A stretch of 64,000 bases of DNA from Ottowia sp. oral taxon 894 (GCF_001262075.1 NZ_CP012073.1:1711001-1775000); one strand, 5' to 3'; counted from the first letter of the stretch, positions 17,222 through 27,299 are shown. Made by a program: numbers and translations. The notes: generated by a model from the letters alone, not told the origin.

Positions 17222-17878
17222 TTATTTGTTCAGCTTGCCCGGCTCGCTGTCAGGAGGCAGGCCCATGAGGTCGGTGAGATTGGCCGGGCTGGTGGTGGTC
17301 GCCGCTGGTTTGCCGCCAGCCTGGCTGCCGCCTTTGTCTTGCTTGATGTAGTAGGAGGCGATGGGGTCGCGCGCGCGGCCCAGTGATTCGGCCAGCTTGG
17401 CGGCGAATTCTTCAGGCGGCGGCAGCTTGCTGACCGAGCGCTGGATGCGCAGCAGCCGCAAATCCACGCTCTTGAGAACCAGGGTTTTGAAGGCGGTTTC
17501 GCGGCGTTGCTGGTTCTCGTCGATGTTGGCGCTGCGCATGCGCACATCGAACACATGCTCGGCCTTGCCGTCAGGCGTGCAGACGACGAAATCCACCACA
17601 TGCGCGGCCAGTTGCGCGGTGGCCAGCGCGCGGTTTTCGGAGTGGCGCACGGAAATGATCTGATCCATGCGGGGGCGGAACAGCACGGCGCGGCCCGGGA
17701 AAGCCTCGCGCAGGTACATCAGCAAGCTGATGTGCGCGGGCGAGATGGCTTCTTCCGTCGCGTAGCGGTTGTCGTCAATGGAGGCGGTGGATGACTTGTT
17801 TTGCTGCTTCATGTACAGCCACGCGCCAACGCCTGCCAGCACGGCGACGATGAGCAAAAGCCCCAATCCCAAAGACAT
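17222..17878 (-). CDS. DUF2726-like membrane-anchored protein
   Basis: Protein of 218 residues with an N-terminal transmembrane segment (LGLGLLLIVAVLAGVGAWLYM). A domain at about 45-150 (HISLLMYLREAFPGRAVLFRPRMDQII, VVDFVVCTPDGKAEHVFDV) resembles the DUF2726 fold, which is distantly similar to topoisomerase-associated and nuclease-like domains. The C-terminal tail is low complexity. The start ATG at 17878 gives the membrane segment at once; the much longer upstream frame overlaps the SDR gene and is a shadow. Function unknown. Confidence 0.7.
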   Translation of the reverse strand: MSLGLGLLLIVAVLAGVGAWLYMKQQNKSSTASIDDNRYATEEAISPAHISLLMYLREAFPGRAVLFRPRMDQIISVRHSENRALATAQLAAHVVDFVVCTPDGKAEHVFDVRMRSANIDENQQRRETAFKTLVLKSVDLRLLRIQRSVSKLPPPEEFAAKLAESLGRARDPIASYYIKQDKGGSQAGGKPAATTTSPANLTDLMGLPPDSEPGKLNK

Positions 17879-17966
17879 GATGCGTGTTCTCCCTAGTGAA
17901 AAATGACGGCATGATAAGCGACTTTTTTCAACATTTGAACGATTTTTCTTGCAAGGAAACACCATC

Positions 17967-18752
17967 ATGAACGCAATTGCGAGCGCAGCCTGCCCGCCGC
18001 TGGCGGCGCAGACCATCCTGGTGACGGGCGGCGCGCGCGGTCTGGGCCGCGCCATTTCGGAGGCCTTTTTGGCGCAAGGCGCGCGCGTGCTCATCAACTG
18101 CCTGCATAGCCTGGAGGCGGCCCGCGCGCTGGCGGCGCAGCACCCCGGCCAGGCGCTGGCCGTGCAGGCGGATGTGCGTGACGCGCAGGCTGTGCAGGCC
18201 ATGCTTGAGCAAGCGCGCGCGCACTTTGGCGCGCCTGTTTGCACCGTAGTGAACAACGCGCTGCCTGCCTTCAGCTTCAACGGTGACGCCCGTCCGCATG
18301 CCGATGCGCTGAGCTGGCAGGCCGTATCCGGCCAGCTCGAAGGCGTGCGCGCCGCGCTCAACACCACGCAGGCGGCGCTGGCGGGCATGCGGGCGCAGGG
18401 CTTTGGCCGCATCGTCAATATCGGCACCAATCTCGTGCAAAACCCCGTGGTGCCTTACCACGACTACACCGCAGCCAAGGCGGCGCTGCTGGCGCTCACG
18501 CGCACGCTGGCGCAGGAGCTGGGGCCGGAGGGCATCACGGTGAACATGGTCTCTGGCGGCCTGCTGCGCACCACCGACGCTTCTGCCGCCACGCCCGCAG
18601 CGGTGTTCGAGCTGATTGCCGCCAGCACGCCCCTGCGCCGCGTGACCACGCCTGCCGAGCTGGCCGATGCCGTGCTGTTCTTCGCCTCGCCCTGGGCGCG
18701 CGCCGTGACGGGGCAGAACCTGATTGTGGATGGCGGCCTGGTCAAGCACTGA
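17967..18752 (+). CDS. SDR-family oxidoreductase
   Basis: Protein of 261 residues with a Rossmann fold: the NAD(P) motif TGGARGLG near residues 20-27, NNALPAF in the NNAG position, and the catalytic YTAAK. The residue 13 before the catalytic Tyr is Thr (in NIGTN) where most family members have Ser. It resembles FabG-type 3-oxoacyl-ACP reductases, but the substrate cannot be told. An AAGGA ribosome-binding site precedes the ATG at 17967. Divergent from the DUF2726-like gene, with an 88-bp gap. Confidence 0.85.
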   Translation: MNAIASAACPPLAAQTILVTGGARGLGRAISEAFLAQGARVLINCLHSLEAARALAAQHPGQALAVQADVRDAQAVQAMLEQARAHFGAPVCTVVNNALPAFSFNGDARPHADALSWQAVSGQLEGVRAALNTTQAALAGMRAQGFGRIVNIGTNLVQNPVVPYHDYTAAKAALLALTRTLAQELGPEGITVNMVSGGLLRTTDASAATPAAVFELIAASTPLRRVTTPAELADAVLFFASPWARAVTGQNLIVDGGLVKH

Positions 18753-18804
18753 TCGGCGCTGGCAGTCCGCCCGCAGCTGCCGTGCGGGCGCAAGCAGGCA
18801 TCGA

Positions 18805-18892
18805 TTCAGCTCCTTATTCCATAGCATTAGGTCCTAGTAGAACGAGCGCGAGCGCCCATTTCTGGCTCCTAAATTTGCTCCTCTTATTGATG
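18805..18892 (+). repeat. Dispersed intergenic repeat (copy)
   Basis: Left CAGCTCCTTATTCCATAG, core TTAGGTCCTAGTAGAA, right AAATTTGCTCCTCTTATTGA. GAGC/GCTC can pair. Its last bases supply the porin start codon. Confidence 0.85.
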
Positions 18893-19852
18893 CAAAAAAC
18901 CTTCTATTCGCGCCCGGACCGCTTGGCCTTGGCCCTGCTGGCCGCCAGCCTTTTCGCGCCCGCCGTGGCGCAAGGACAGGACGGCGTCACGCTGTATGGA
19001 CGCCTGGACGTCAATCTCACCCGCGCCCGAGGTCAGAAATGGCACATGGACCGCGCCTCGCACAGCCGCATCGGCCTGCGCGGCAGCGAAGATCTGGGCG
19101 GCGGCCTGCGCGCCCAGTTCCAGCTTGAAAGCCGCATCAGCCTGAAGGACGGCGCTGTGGACGCCGCCCGCCCCTGGGGCCGCCAGGCCTGGCTGGGCCT
19201 GCGCGGCCCTTGGGGCGCGCTGCGCATGGGGCGCTCTTACTCGCCTTCGCGCTACGCCGCTTCCAGCTATGACGCAATGGACGGCGGCATCGGCACGCCA
19301 GGCACGCGCGCCTTGCTGCTGGGCCACGCTTCAGCCACCTTTGTGCGTTTTGAAAACGGCGTGTATTACGAAACCCCCCGGCTGGCGGGTTTGGCCTTGT
19401 CTGCTGCCGTCTCGCTCCATGCCGCAGGCGGCGCAAAGCCCCGGCGCCGGGCGCGTTCACTTCGCCTGCACTATCGGCGTGGCGCGGCAGATCTCTCCGT
19501 GGCCTACGGCCAGCCAGGCGAAGGCGGGCATGTGGCATCAGCGGGCCTGGCATGGGATTTCGGTTTCATCAAACCAATGGCCCAGTTCCATGCAGGCGCC
19601 CGCGAGGGGCGCTGCCGCGCTGCCTGGCAGATCGGTCTGGCGCTGCCCAGCGGCGCGGGCGAATGGCGCGCCGCTTTTTCGCGGCTCGATGACCGTGGCC
19701 CTGCGCCGCAAGCCGACCGCAAGCTGCTGGCCTTGAGCTACCGCCACAAGCTCTCCCGGCGCACCGTGCTCTACGCCACGGTGGCGCATGACCAGGCCCG
19801 CAGTCAGCCAGGCCGCAAAGGCATTGAGCTGGGACTGCGGCATTCTTTTTGA
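18890..19852 (+). CDS. Gram-negative porin
   Basis: Protein of 320 residues with a signal peptide (LALALLAASLFAPAVAQ) and a start of the mature protein typical of betaproteobacterial porins (GVTLYGRLDVNLT). SRIGLRGSEDLGGGLRAQFQLES and the terminal Phe (LRHSF) are hallmarks of outer-membrane beta barrels. At 320 residues it is shorter than the usual 340-390. The chosen ATG overlaps the end of a repeat copy and no clear Shine-Dalgarno is seen before it. The upstream frame to 18782 has no support. Confidence 0.88.
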   Translation: MQKTFYSRPDRLALALLAASLFAPAVAQGQDGVTLYGRLDVNLTRARGQKWHMDRASHSRIGLRGSEDLGGGLRAQFQLESRISLKDGAVDAARPWGRQAWLGLRGPWGALRMGRSYSPSRYAASSYDAMDGGIGTPGTRALLLGHASATFVRFENGVYYETPRLAGLALSAAVSLHAAGGAKPRRRARSLRLHYRRGAADLSVAYGQPGEGGHVASAGLAWDFGFIKPMAQFHAGAREGRCRAAWQIGLALPSGAGEWRAAFSRLDDRGPAPQADRKLLALSYRHKLSRRTVLYATVAHDQARSQPGRKGIELGLRHSF

Positions 19853-20204
19853 TGCATGGGTTCTGAAGGCCCGCTCAAAGTTTGCCTTGGGTGCGGAAAG
19901 CGCAGCCTCGGGTGACTTGGGGCGTTGCGAATCCTCGCCGGGTCACAAGATCCGTTTGTGGTTTGCGCCTTGCCGTTCGCGCTGATCCTCTGCCCCTGAC
20001 GGTCAGATTGCAAACAGGCTCTTGGGGCGTGAAGCGGCGCATCGCGGACACGGTCTGTTTCCTGCTGTTCATCGCTGTTTCCGTCTGTTCATTCCGATAG
20101 CATCCGCCAGGCTGCTGGCCGCATGGAGCTGGCGGCGCGCTCCCATTTCCCATTCCACATTTCCCATTCCATCCCGCCCGCCTGATCCGCCAAGGACCAC
20201 CCTC
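19853..20204. other. Intergenic between porin and ATPase, no gene recognised
   Basis: About 350 bp. The giant ATPase frame continues into it but does not resemble that family there. No repeat copy is present. A direct repeat of TTTCCCATTCC lies near 20146-20170. Confidence 0.45.
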
Positions 20205-23200
20205 ATGAATGCCCCTGAAGAACGCAACGCCGAACGCGCCGCCGAAAACCCCGAAGCCGCCGCCGTAGATGCCGTGGATGCCGCCGTGGCTGCCAGCAGC
20301 AGCTATGAGCTGCTGAAAAAGCGCCTGCAAGCGCAAGGCGGTGCGCTGCTGGACAAGGCGCTGGCGCTCAACGCCGGGCGGCAGGCGCAATTCGGGCAGA
20401 CCGAGCAGCGCCTGGTGCTGCGCACGCGCGCGCGCACCGAGCACAACTGCGTGGCGCGCGACATGGTGCGCATCGGCCCCGGCAAGCTGCTGTTTGGCTT
20501 CAACGTGTTCATGGGCTTGCGGCAGGAAACGGGCGTGGGCGACGTGTTCGCGCTCTACGAGCTGGCGCACACCGAGGGCGAGGCGGAAAGCGACGAGCTG
20601 ATCGCCCTGCCCATTGAGGGCAGCTTTTTGCAAGACGCGCGCTTTGTGGCCGATTTCCGCGAGCTGTATACCTATTACAAACACGCCACGCTGCGGCAGC
20701 TCACGCACACGCAGGAATATGTGCTGGCTTCATTTCAAATCGGGCAGCAAAATCAGGATATTCGCGTATTCCGCTGGCGCTATGAATCCGACGGCAGCCT
20801 GACTTATGTGGACAATCGCGGCGAGCGCGATATTGCCCTGCCCGCCAGCCATGATTTTGAATGGACGGCCGTCACGCGCGAGCAGCACGTGAGCGGGCGG
20901 CATCCGCACATCAATATTCTGGACACGGTTTTTGTTGAAACCACGGGCGGCGATTTGACCGTGAAGGTGGAAAACAATACCGAATCGGGCCTGGGCATTT
21001 ACAGCGAGCCGGTGGAAGACGCCAGCCAGGCGCTGGGCGATGCCGAAATTGCCTACGCGAAACTGGGCCGGCTGATTTTGCTGCGCATACGCCCGTACCG
21101 TGAAAGCACGGTGCGCTATCTGGTTTACAACCAGCGCACGCAGCAGGTGGTGCGCATTGATGCCATCGGCGCTTCCTGCGTGCAATTGCCCGAAGACCAC
21201 GGCATTATCTTTCCGGGCGGCTATTATTTGCAATCAGGCGAATACAAGCAGTTTGATTTGCCGGCCGAAACGGCGGCCAATTTGCGTTTTGCCCGCATGT
21301 TGCGCTCGCCCAATGGCGAAGATGTGGCGTATATTTTTTACGGCAGCACGCCCCATAACGGAAAATCAGGCCAGGGCCACTCCGATATTTCGCATCTGGA
21401 TATTCCGCATTACGCCCTGTTTACATACAACCTGATTGAAAAGCGGCTGGCCGCGCCGATTATGGCCAACGGTTTTGCCCGGTTTTATGACGGGCGGGTG
21501 CTGGTTTTTCAGGCCACGCAAGGCGAGGCCACGCGCATACACCCCATGCAGCTGTGGCAAACGCCTTTTGCCACGGAGGAATACGCCAGCCGCCAGCCGG
21601 GGCGGCACGGCACGGGCTTTTATGGCCGCGTGGGCAATGCCGATTTGGTGCGCGGCATTTCCGACCTGAACGGCATTGCCCGCGCGGTGCGCGAGCAAGC
21701 GCCCACGCGCACGGCGTATGAAGACCTCATCCGCCAGTGCCAGCGCGCGCGCGATGCCTACTTCTGGCTGGACGCGCCAGAGGCCGGCCAGGCCGCGCAA
21801 GACCTGCACGCCATCGAGCAAACGGCGCAGGCCACGCTGGCCGAGTTCGAGAAAGTGGAGGCCATCCGCGCCAGCACGGCGCGCGCACTGGACGCCGCCG
21901 AATCGAAAACGCGCGAGCTGCTGGGCGAGCTGGCCGCGCAGATGTGGCGCCAGCCCGCCGATTTCGTGCACGCGCTGGAGCAGCTGCGCCAGCGCCAGGG
22001 CGAGATGCATGCGCTGCGCGAATTGCGCTATGCCGATGTGCCGCGCATCGACGGCATGGCGCAGCAGCTGGCCGCCGAGCAGCAGCGCGTGGGCGAGCGC
22101 GCCCTGCAATTTCTGAGCGGCGAAAAAGCCTTTGCCGCGCAAGAGCAGGCGCTGGCGCAACTGACCCAGCAGCTGCCGCAGGCGGGCAGCGCCACGCAAG
22201 TGGGCGACATGCTGGCCGGGCTGGACGCGCAAGCGGCCGGGCTGGACTTGCTGAGCGAGCAAATCGGCCTGCTGCCGGGCGGCGACGCCGTGCAGCGCAC
22301 CGCCATCCTGGACCGCATTGCGCGGCTGTATGCCGACATCAACCGTCTGCGCGCCGAGGCCCGCCAGCGCCGCCGCACGCTGGGCGCGGCCGAGCAGCGG
22401 GCCGAATTTGGCGCGCAGTTCAAACTGTTCGGCCAGGCCGTGGAAAACGCGCTGGAGCTGGCCGACACGCCCGAAAAATGCGACGAGGCGCTCACCCGCC
22501 TGCTGGCGCAGCTGGAAGACATCGAGGCGCGCTTTGCCGATCAGGAAGACTTTCTGGCCGACATTGCCGCCCAGCGCGAAGCCGTTTACGAAGCCCTGGG
22601 CGCGCGCCGCCAGAGCCTGCTGGACGCGCGCCAGCGCCGCGCCAAGGCCCTGGCCGACGCGGCGGGCCGCATTCTGGACGGCGTGCCGCGCCGCGTGGCC
22701 AGCTTTGCCGACGTGGCGCAAGTGCACAGCTACTTTGCCGCCGACCCCCTGCTGGCCAAGCTGCGCGAGCAGGGGGCCGAGTTGCGCCGCCTGGGCGCGG
22801 CCGTGGCGGCCGATGACCTGGCCACACGCCTGAAGGCCGCGCAAGAGCAGGCCATGCGCGCCGTGCGCGACCAGCGCGACCTGGCCGCTGAAGACGCCGC
22901 AGGGGGCGCGGGCGGCATCCGCCTGGGCCAGCACGTCTTTACCGTCAATCGCCAGCCCATCGACCTGACGCTGGTGGCGCATGAAGAAGGCGGCCAGCCC
23001 GCGCTGGCCTGGCAGATCACCGGCACCGACTACCTGGCCCCCGCGCGAGACGAGCGCCTGCTGGCGCTGCGCCCTTTCTGGAACCAGCCGCTGGCGTCTG
23101 AAACGCCGCAACTGGCTCGCGCCGAATGGCTGGCCGCCCAGTGGCTGGACGCCGTGCAGGCCGGCCAGGCCGAACCCGGCTGGGACGCGCTGCTGGCCGC

Positions 23201-25760
23201 GCTCACCGAATCCGACCTTGCCGACCCTGCTGAATCCGCTGAAAACGGCGAAGCGGCCGCCCCCGCTGCCCTGCTGGAGCCGCTGCGCCGCTTTGCCGCC
23301 GCCCGCTACCAGGAGGGCTACCAGCGCGGCATTCATGACGATGACGCGCTGGCCATCGTGCGCGCCCTTGCCCCCATGCAGGCCGCCGCCGGGCTGCTTA
23401 TCTACAGCGGCGCGGCCCGCGCGCTGGCCCTGCTGATGTGGGAAAACGGCCTGCGCGACGAAGCGCGCGAATCGCTGGCCCGGCGCGCGCGCGCCGCGCA
23501 AGGCATTGCGCTACTGTTTTCAGAGCGCCAAAGCGTTGATGCGCTTGCGGCAGAGGCGGATTTGATGCTGCAAGCCTTCGCGGCCGAACACCCCGACGTG
23601 CTGCAAGAGCTGCTGCCCGCCGCCGACGACGCGCAAGAGCGCGCCAGCCTGTGCCGCGAAGCCGCCGCCTACCTTGCGCGCGAGCTGGCGCAAGGCGAAG
23701 CCGAAGGGGGCCTGACCTGGGCCGCCAGCGGCAGCGGGCAGGACTTGGCTGCCGCGCTGGAGCGCTCGCTGGACAGCGGCGGCCAGCTGGCGGCCTGGCA
23801 GCGCGACCTGGCCGCCGCCGCTCCGCTGGAGAAGTGGCGCATCGCCCGCCAGTGGGCCAGTGCCTTCGCGCAAGCCCAGGGCAAAGACAGCGCCGCACGC
23901 CCGGGCAGCGTGGAAGACGCCGCCACCTGCCTGGCGTGCGCCGCCGCGCGCCGCCGCGTCAATGCCGCTCTCACGGCCACCGTCACCGGCCTGCGCAGCG
24001 AGCACCCGCGCATCACGAACGGCGCGCTGGCGCTGGATCTCAATGACTTCTGGCAGCGCGTGCGCCGCCACCGCGAGCGCGTGCTGCCCGGCTTTCACGC
24101 CTTCCAGACCCTGCGGCACGAGCTGCTGGAGCAAGAGCGCGCCCGCCTGCACCTGGCGCAGTTTCAGGCCCAGCCCCTCACCACTTTCGTGCGCAACCGG
24201 CTCATTGACGAGGTGTATCTGCCGCTCATCGGCGCCAACCTTGCGCGGCAAATCGGCGCGGCGGGCGAAGCCAGCCGCAGCGACCGCAGCGGGCTGCTGC
24301 TGCTCATCTCCCCGCCCGGCTACGGCAAAACCACGCTCATGGAATACGTGGCCCAGCGGCTGGGGCTGGTGTTCGTGCGCATCAACTGCCCGGCGCTGGG
24401 CCACGGCGTGACCAGCATCGACCCCGCCGCCGCCCCCAACAGCGCCGCGCGCCAGGAGCTGGAAAAGCTCAACCTCGGCCTGGCGATGGGCAGCAACGTC
24501 ATGCTGTATCTGGACGACATCCAGCACACCCACCCCGAATTCCTGCAAAAGTTCATCGCCCTGGCCGACAGCACCCGCCGCATCGAAGGCGTATGGCAGG
24601 GCCAAAGCCGCACCTGGGACATGCGCGGCAAGCGCTTTGCCATCGTCATGGCCGGCAACCCCTACACCGAATCGGGCGAAGTCTTCCGCATCCCCGACAT
24701 GCTCGCCAACCGCGCCGACATCTACAACCTGGGCGACGTGCTCACGGGCCGCGAAGAAGCGTTTGCCCTTTCCTACATCGAAAACAGCCTCACCAGCCAC
24801 CCCGTCACCCAGCCGCTGGCCAGCCGCGAGCCGCAAGACGTGCAGCTGCTCGTGCGCATGGCCCAGGGCGAAGCCGTGGACGCCGCCCGCCTGGCCCACC
24901 CCTACAGCGCCGCCGAGCTGGAAGAAATCCGCAACCTGCTGGTGCGCCTGATGAGCGTGCGCGACGTGCTGCTCAAGGTCAATCAGGCCTACATCCAGTC
25001 CGCCGCGCAAGACGACCGCTACCGCCAGTCGCCCCCCTTCCGGCTGCAAGGCAGCTACCGCAACATGGCGCGCCTGGCCCCGCAAGTCACCCCGCTGATG
25101 ACACCGCAGGAAATCGGCGATCTGCTGCGCGACCACTACCGCGCCGAAGCCCAGACCCTCACCAGCGGCGCGGAAGAAAACCTGCTCCAGCTCGCCCAGC
25201 TCACCGGCCAGGCCACTGAAGCAGAAACCGCCCGCTGGCAGCAAGTGCAGGCCGAATTCCGCCGCCAGCGCCAGATGGGCGGCGCCGATGACGACCCCGC
25301 CATCCGCATCACGCGCGGCCTGCTCGATATTTCACGCAGCCTCGAAGCCCTCAACCCCGAAAAAACCGCCGAAAAACTGGCCCGCCAGCTCACGCAAGGC
25401 CACATGCTCCTGGCGCGGCCCCTGACCGCACTGGCCCGCAGCATCAAGGAAGGCGACGCGGCCACCCAGCGCCAGCTGCAAGACACCCTGTCCGCCACGG
25501 CAGCCGCCCTCAAGGCCTTGCAGGGCGCCGCCGCCGATCTGGCCCAGCACAGCGACCGCGCCCAGGAAAAGTGCATGGTCGAAGCGCTGCTGTCGCTTTC
25601 CGTCACCTACCGCCAGCTCATCATGCCGCTGGTGCGCGGCATCGAAGCGCGCCTGGGCCACGACGCGCCAACACGGGCGCAGACACACGCGCAAATCGAA
25701 CAAGTGGAAAAAGAGCTGCGCAAGCTAGAGCAAAAGGAACACGAGCCACGAAGCTCATGA
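20205..25760 (+). CDS. Giant DUF3686/AAA ATPase (annotated as DNA repair ATPase in relatives)
   Basis: Protein of 1,851 residues. The N-terminal 450 or so residues match my recollection of DUF3686 (HNCVARDMVRIG, HPHINILDTVFVETTGGDLTVKVENNT, GIIFPGGYYLQ). The middle (about 500-1150) is Ala/Gln/Arg-rich and helical, likely coiled coil. The C-terminal AAA+ domain has Walker A SPPGYGKTT at 1369-1377, Walker B MLYLDDIQ at 1433-1440 and a sensor-1-like VMAGNPYTESG. An AAGGA site precedes the ATG at 20205. It appears monocistronic. The DNA-repair label is from annotation habit, not shown experimentally here. Confidence 0.85.
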   Translation: MNAPEERNAERAAENPEAAAVDAVDAAVAASSSYELLKKRLQAQGGALLDKALALNAGRQAQFGQTEQRLVLRTRARTEHNCVARDMVRIGPGKLLFGFNVFMGLRQETGVGDVFALYELAHTEGEAESDELIALPIEGSFLQDARFVADFRELYTYYKHATLRQLTHTQEYVLASFQIGQQNQDIRVFRWRYESDGSLTYVDNRGERDIALPASHDFEWTAVTREQHVSGRHPHINILDTVFVETTGGDLTVKVENNTESGLGIYSEPVEDASQALGDAEIAYAKLGRLILLRIRPYRESTVRYLVYNQRTQQVVRIDAIGASCVQLPEDHGIIFPGGYYLQSGEYKQFDLPAETAANLRFARMLRSPNGEDVAYIFYGSTPHNGKSGQGHSDISHLDIPHYALFTYNLIEKRLAAPIMANGFARFYDGRVLVFQATQGEATRIHPMQLWQTPFATEEYASRQPGRHGTGFYGRVGNADLVRGISDLNGIARAVREQAPTRTAYEDLIRQCQRARDAYFWLDAPEAGQAAQDLHAIEQTAQATLAEFEKVEAIRASTARALDAAESKTRELLGELAAQMWRQPADFVHALEQLRQRQGEMHALRELRYADVPRIDGMAQQLAAEQQRVGERALQFLSGEKAFAAQEQALAQLTQQLPQAGSATQVGDMLAGLDAQAAGLDLLSEQIGLLPGGDAVQRTAILDRIARLYADINRLRAEARQRRRTLGAAEQRAEFGAQFKLFGQAVENALELADTPEKCDEALTRLLAQLEDIEARFADQEDFLADIAAQREAVYEALGARRQSLLDARQRRAKALADAAGRILDGVPRRVASFADVAQVHSYFAADPLLAKLREQGAELRRLGAAVAADDLATRLKAAQEQAMRAVRDQRDLAAEDAAGGAGGIRLGQHVFTVNRQPIDLTLVAHEEGGQPALAWQITGTDYLAPARDERLLALRPFWNQPLASETPQLARAEWLAAQWLDAVQAGQAEPGWDALLAALTESDLADPAESAENGEAAAPAALLEPLRRFAAARYQEGYQRGIHDDDALAIVRALAPMQAAAGLLIYSGAARALALLMWENGLRDEARESLARRARAAQGIALLFSERQSVDALAAEADLMLQAFAAEHPDVLQELLPAADDAQERASLCREAAAYLARELAQGEAEGGLTWAASGSGQDLAAALERSLDSGGQLAAWQRDLAAAAPLEKWRIARQWASAFAQAQGKDSAARPGSVEDAATCLACAAARRRVNAALTATVTGLRSEHPRITNGALALDLNDFWQRVRRHRERVLPGFHAFQTLRHELLEQERARLHLAQFQAQPLTTFVRNRLIDEVYLPLIGANLARQIGAAGEASRSDRSGLLLLISPPGYGKTTLMEYVAQRLGLVFVRINCPALGHGVTSIDPAAAPNSAARQELEKLNLGLAMGSNVMLYLDDIQHTHPEFLQKFIALADSTRRIEGVWQGQSRTWDMRGKRFAIVMAGNPYTESGEVFRIPDMLANRADIYNLGDVLTGREEAFALSYIENSLTSHPVTQPLASREPQDVQLLVRMAQGEAVDAARLAHPYSAAELEEIRNLLVRLMSVRDVLLKVNQAYIQSAAQDDRYRQSPPFRLQGSYRNMARLAPQVTPLMTPQEIGDLLRDHYRAEAQTLTSGAEENLLQLAQLTGQATEAETARWQQVQAEFRRQRQMGGADDDPAIRITRGLLDISRSLEALNPEKTAEKLARQLTQGHMLLARPLTALARSIKEGDAATQRQLQDTLSATAAALKALQGAAADLAQHSDRAQEKCMVEALLSLSVTYRQLIMPLVRGIEARLGHDAPTRAQTHAQIEQVEKELRKLEQKEHEPRSS

Positions 25761-25913
25761 ACGGCGAAACGAAAAATCCCTGCGCGTGAAATGGCTCATG
25801 GGCCAAGCAGCATGCCGCAAGCGCATGGATGCCACCGCCGCCCGCGCGGGCAGCCCCCGCTTTGCGGAGCGGGCTGCATTTCAGGCGAGATCATGTGCGG
25901 CGGAGAATGGCTT

Positions 25914-26002
25914 TTTAGCTCCTTTATCCATAGCGCGATGTCCTAGTAGATATTGCGCAGAATGATATTTATGCCCCTTTGAATTTGCTCCTGTTTTGAT
26001 TC
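25914..26002 (+). repeat. Dispersed intergenic repeat (copy)
   Basis: Left TAGCTCCTTTATCCATAG, core GCGATGTCCTAGTAGATATTG, right CCTTTGAATTTGCTCCTG. It lies about 150 bp 3' of the giant ATPase gene. Confidence 0.88.
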
Positions 26003-26443
26003 ATCTTGACGGTGCAGGCTTGCCCGCCCCGGCGCGGGCCGGCTGCAACCAGACGCCGGGCGTCATTGGCTCACGCGCAGCGGCCCGTGAATGCGCCATG
26101 AAGCCGCGCAGGCAGGCGAAGCGGCGCAGCAGCCCTTTTTCAGCTTGCCTTCAGCAGCGCGCGCTGGCGGAAGACGGGGCGGAGGTGCACCGCCATCGGC
26201 AGGCAAGGCGGACGCGAGGCTGGCTGACCATGCTGATGGCGGTGCTGGACAGGCGACAGCTTCCGTCACGTCGTGCGAGACCATGGACGCGGCCAGCTGG
26301 CAGCGGACCATTTCAGCCAGCAGCAAGCGGTGCATCTGGCCTTTGAAAGCCTGTCCATGCTCTGGCGGCATGGGACAAAAGCCCGCAGGCGGACCTTGCA
26401 GACCACTTGCGGATAGTGAACAGTTTTTTAGCTGGCCAAGGCA
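26003..26443. other. Intergenic, no gene recognised
   Basis: About 440 bp between a repeat copy and the rplY terminator. Open frames here are Arg/Ala-rich and unlike known proteins. Confidence 0.45.
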
Positions 26444-26479
26444 CAAAAAAAGCCTGCCAAGTGTTCTTGGCAGGCTTTT
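26444..26479 (-). terminator. Bidirectional terminator 3' of rplY
   Basis: AGCCTGCCAAG and CTTGGCAGGCT form an 11-bp perfect stem, with seven A before it and three T after. On the minus strand it gives a T-run and probably ends the rplY transcript, about 150 bp past the stop. Confidence 0.85.
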
Positions 26480-26627
26480 GTGGCCCCGGGCAAAGCCGAA
26501 GAGGAAAAGCAGCGGAGTCTGGAGGGGCCGCCACTCAAATGGCGGCTTGTGGCGGGTTGCCGTGGCTTGCGCCTGGCGTGGTGCTGATCGGCCACGCTCC
26601 CCGCGCCCTGACTCCAGACAGGTGGCC

Positions 26628-27254
26628 TTATTCGGCGGTGGGTTGATCAGCCGCCGGTGCTGGCGCTGGCGCCTCGTCTTCGCTTTCACTGCTTGCCGCA
26701 GGCATGACCACCGTGACCAGCACGGGATCATTCTTGCCATGCAGAACAGGCTTGACGCCCTTGGGCAGAGCCACATCGCTCAGGTGCAAGGTGGCGCCGA
26801 TTTCCAGCTTGGACAGATCGACCTCGATGGCTTCAGGCAGATCAGCGGGCAGGCACGAGATTTCGATTTCGGTCAGCACGGGGTTGATCAGCGCCTTGCC
26901 CAGCTTGACGGCGGGCGATTCTTCTTCGCCCTTGTAGTGCAGCGGCACTTTGGTGTGCAGGCGCGTCTTGGCCGACACGCGCTGGAAATCAACGTGCAGG
27001 ATTTGCTGGCGCACGGGGTGCATTTGCAGATCGCGCAGCAGCACTTTGCTGGTCTGGCCGTTCAGCTCCATTTCCAGCACGGAGGCGTGGAAGGCTTCCT
27101 TTTTGACGGCTTGCCACAGCGCGTTGTGGTCCAGCTCGATCATTTGCGGCTGGGCTTCGCCGCCGTAAACAATGCCCGGCACCTTGCCGGCGTTGCGCAG
27201 GCGGCGGCTCGCACCCGTGCCTTGCGTGGATCGCTCAAAAGCGACAAATTTCAT
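26628..27254 (-). CDS. rplY: 50S ribosomal protein L25/general stress protein Ctc
   Basis: Protein of 208 residues, the long two-domain form of L25 that binds 5S rRNA. The N-terminal L25 domain ([27 protein letters not shown]) is followed by the Ctc beta domain ([11 protein letters not shown]) and an acidic, Ala/Pro-rich tail. The start is the ATG at 27254 (MKFVAFERS). It lies 3' of prs on the same strand, the usual order in betaproteobacteria. Confidence 0.95.
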   Translation of the reverse strand: MKFVAFERSTQGTGASRRLRNAGKVPGIVYGGEAQPQMIELDHNALWQAVKKEAFHASVLEMELNGQTSKVLLRDLQMHPVRQQILHVDFQRVSAKTRLHTKVPLHYKGEEESPAVKLGKALINPVLTEIEISCLPADLPEAIEVDLSKLEIGATLHLSDVALPKGVKPVLHGKNDPVLVTVVMPAASSESEDEAPAPAPAADQPTAE

Positions 27255-27299
27255 GTGTGACTCCTGTTTGAACCGTGCCGCGACCAGCCCGGTTCTGAT

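Noticed and set aside
17222..18430. Long 402-codon version of the DUF2726-like gene
   Set aside because: The upstream part overlaps the SDR gene antisense; the ATG at 17878 starts with a proper membrane segment.
21366..25244. Long minus-strand open frames opposite the giant ATPase
   Set aside because: Composition-driven shadows without recognisable domains.
26063..26776. Minus-strand 237-codon frame overlapping rplY
   Set aside because: Overlaps the certain rplY coding region and its terminator; no domain.
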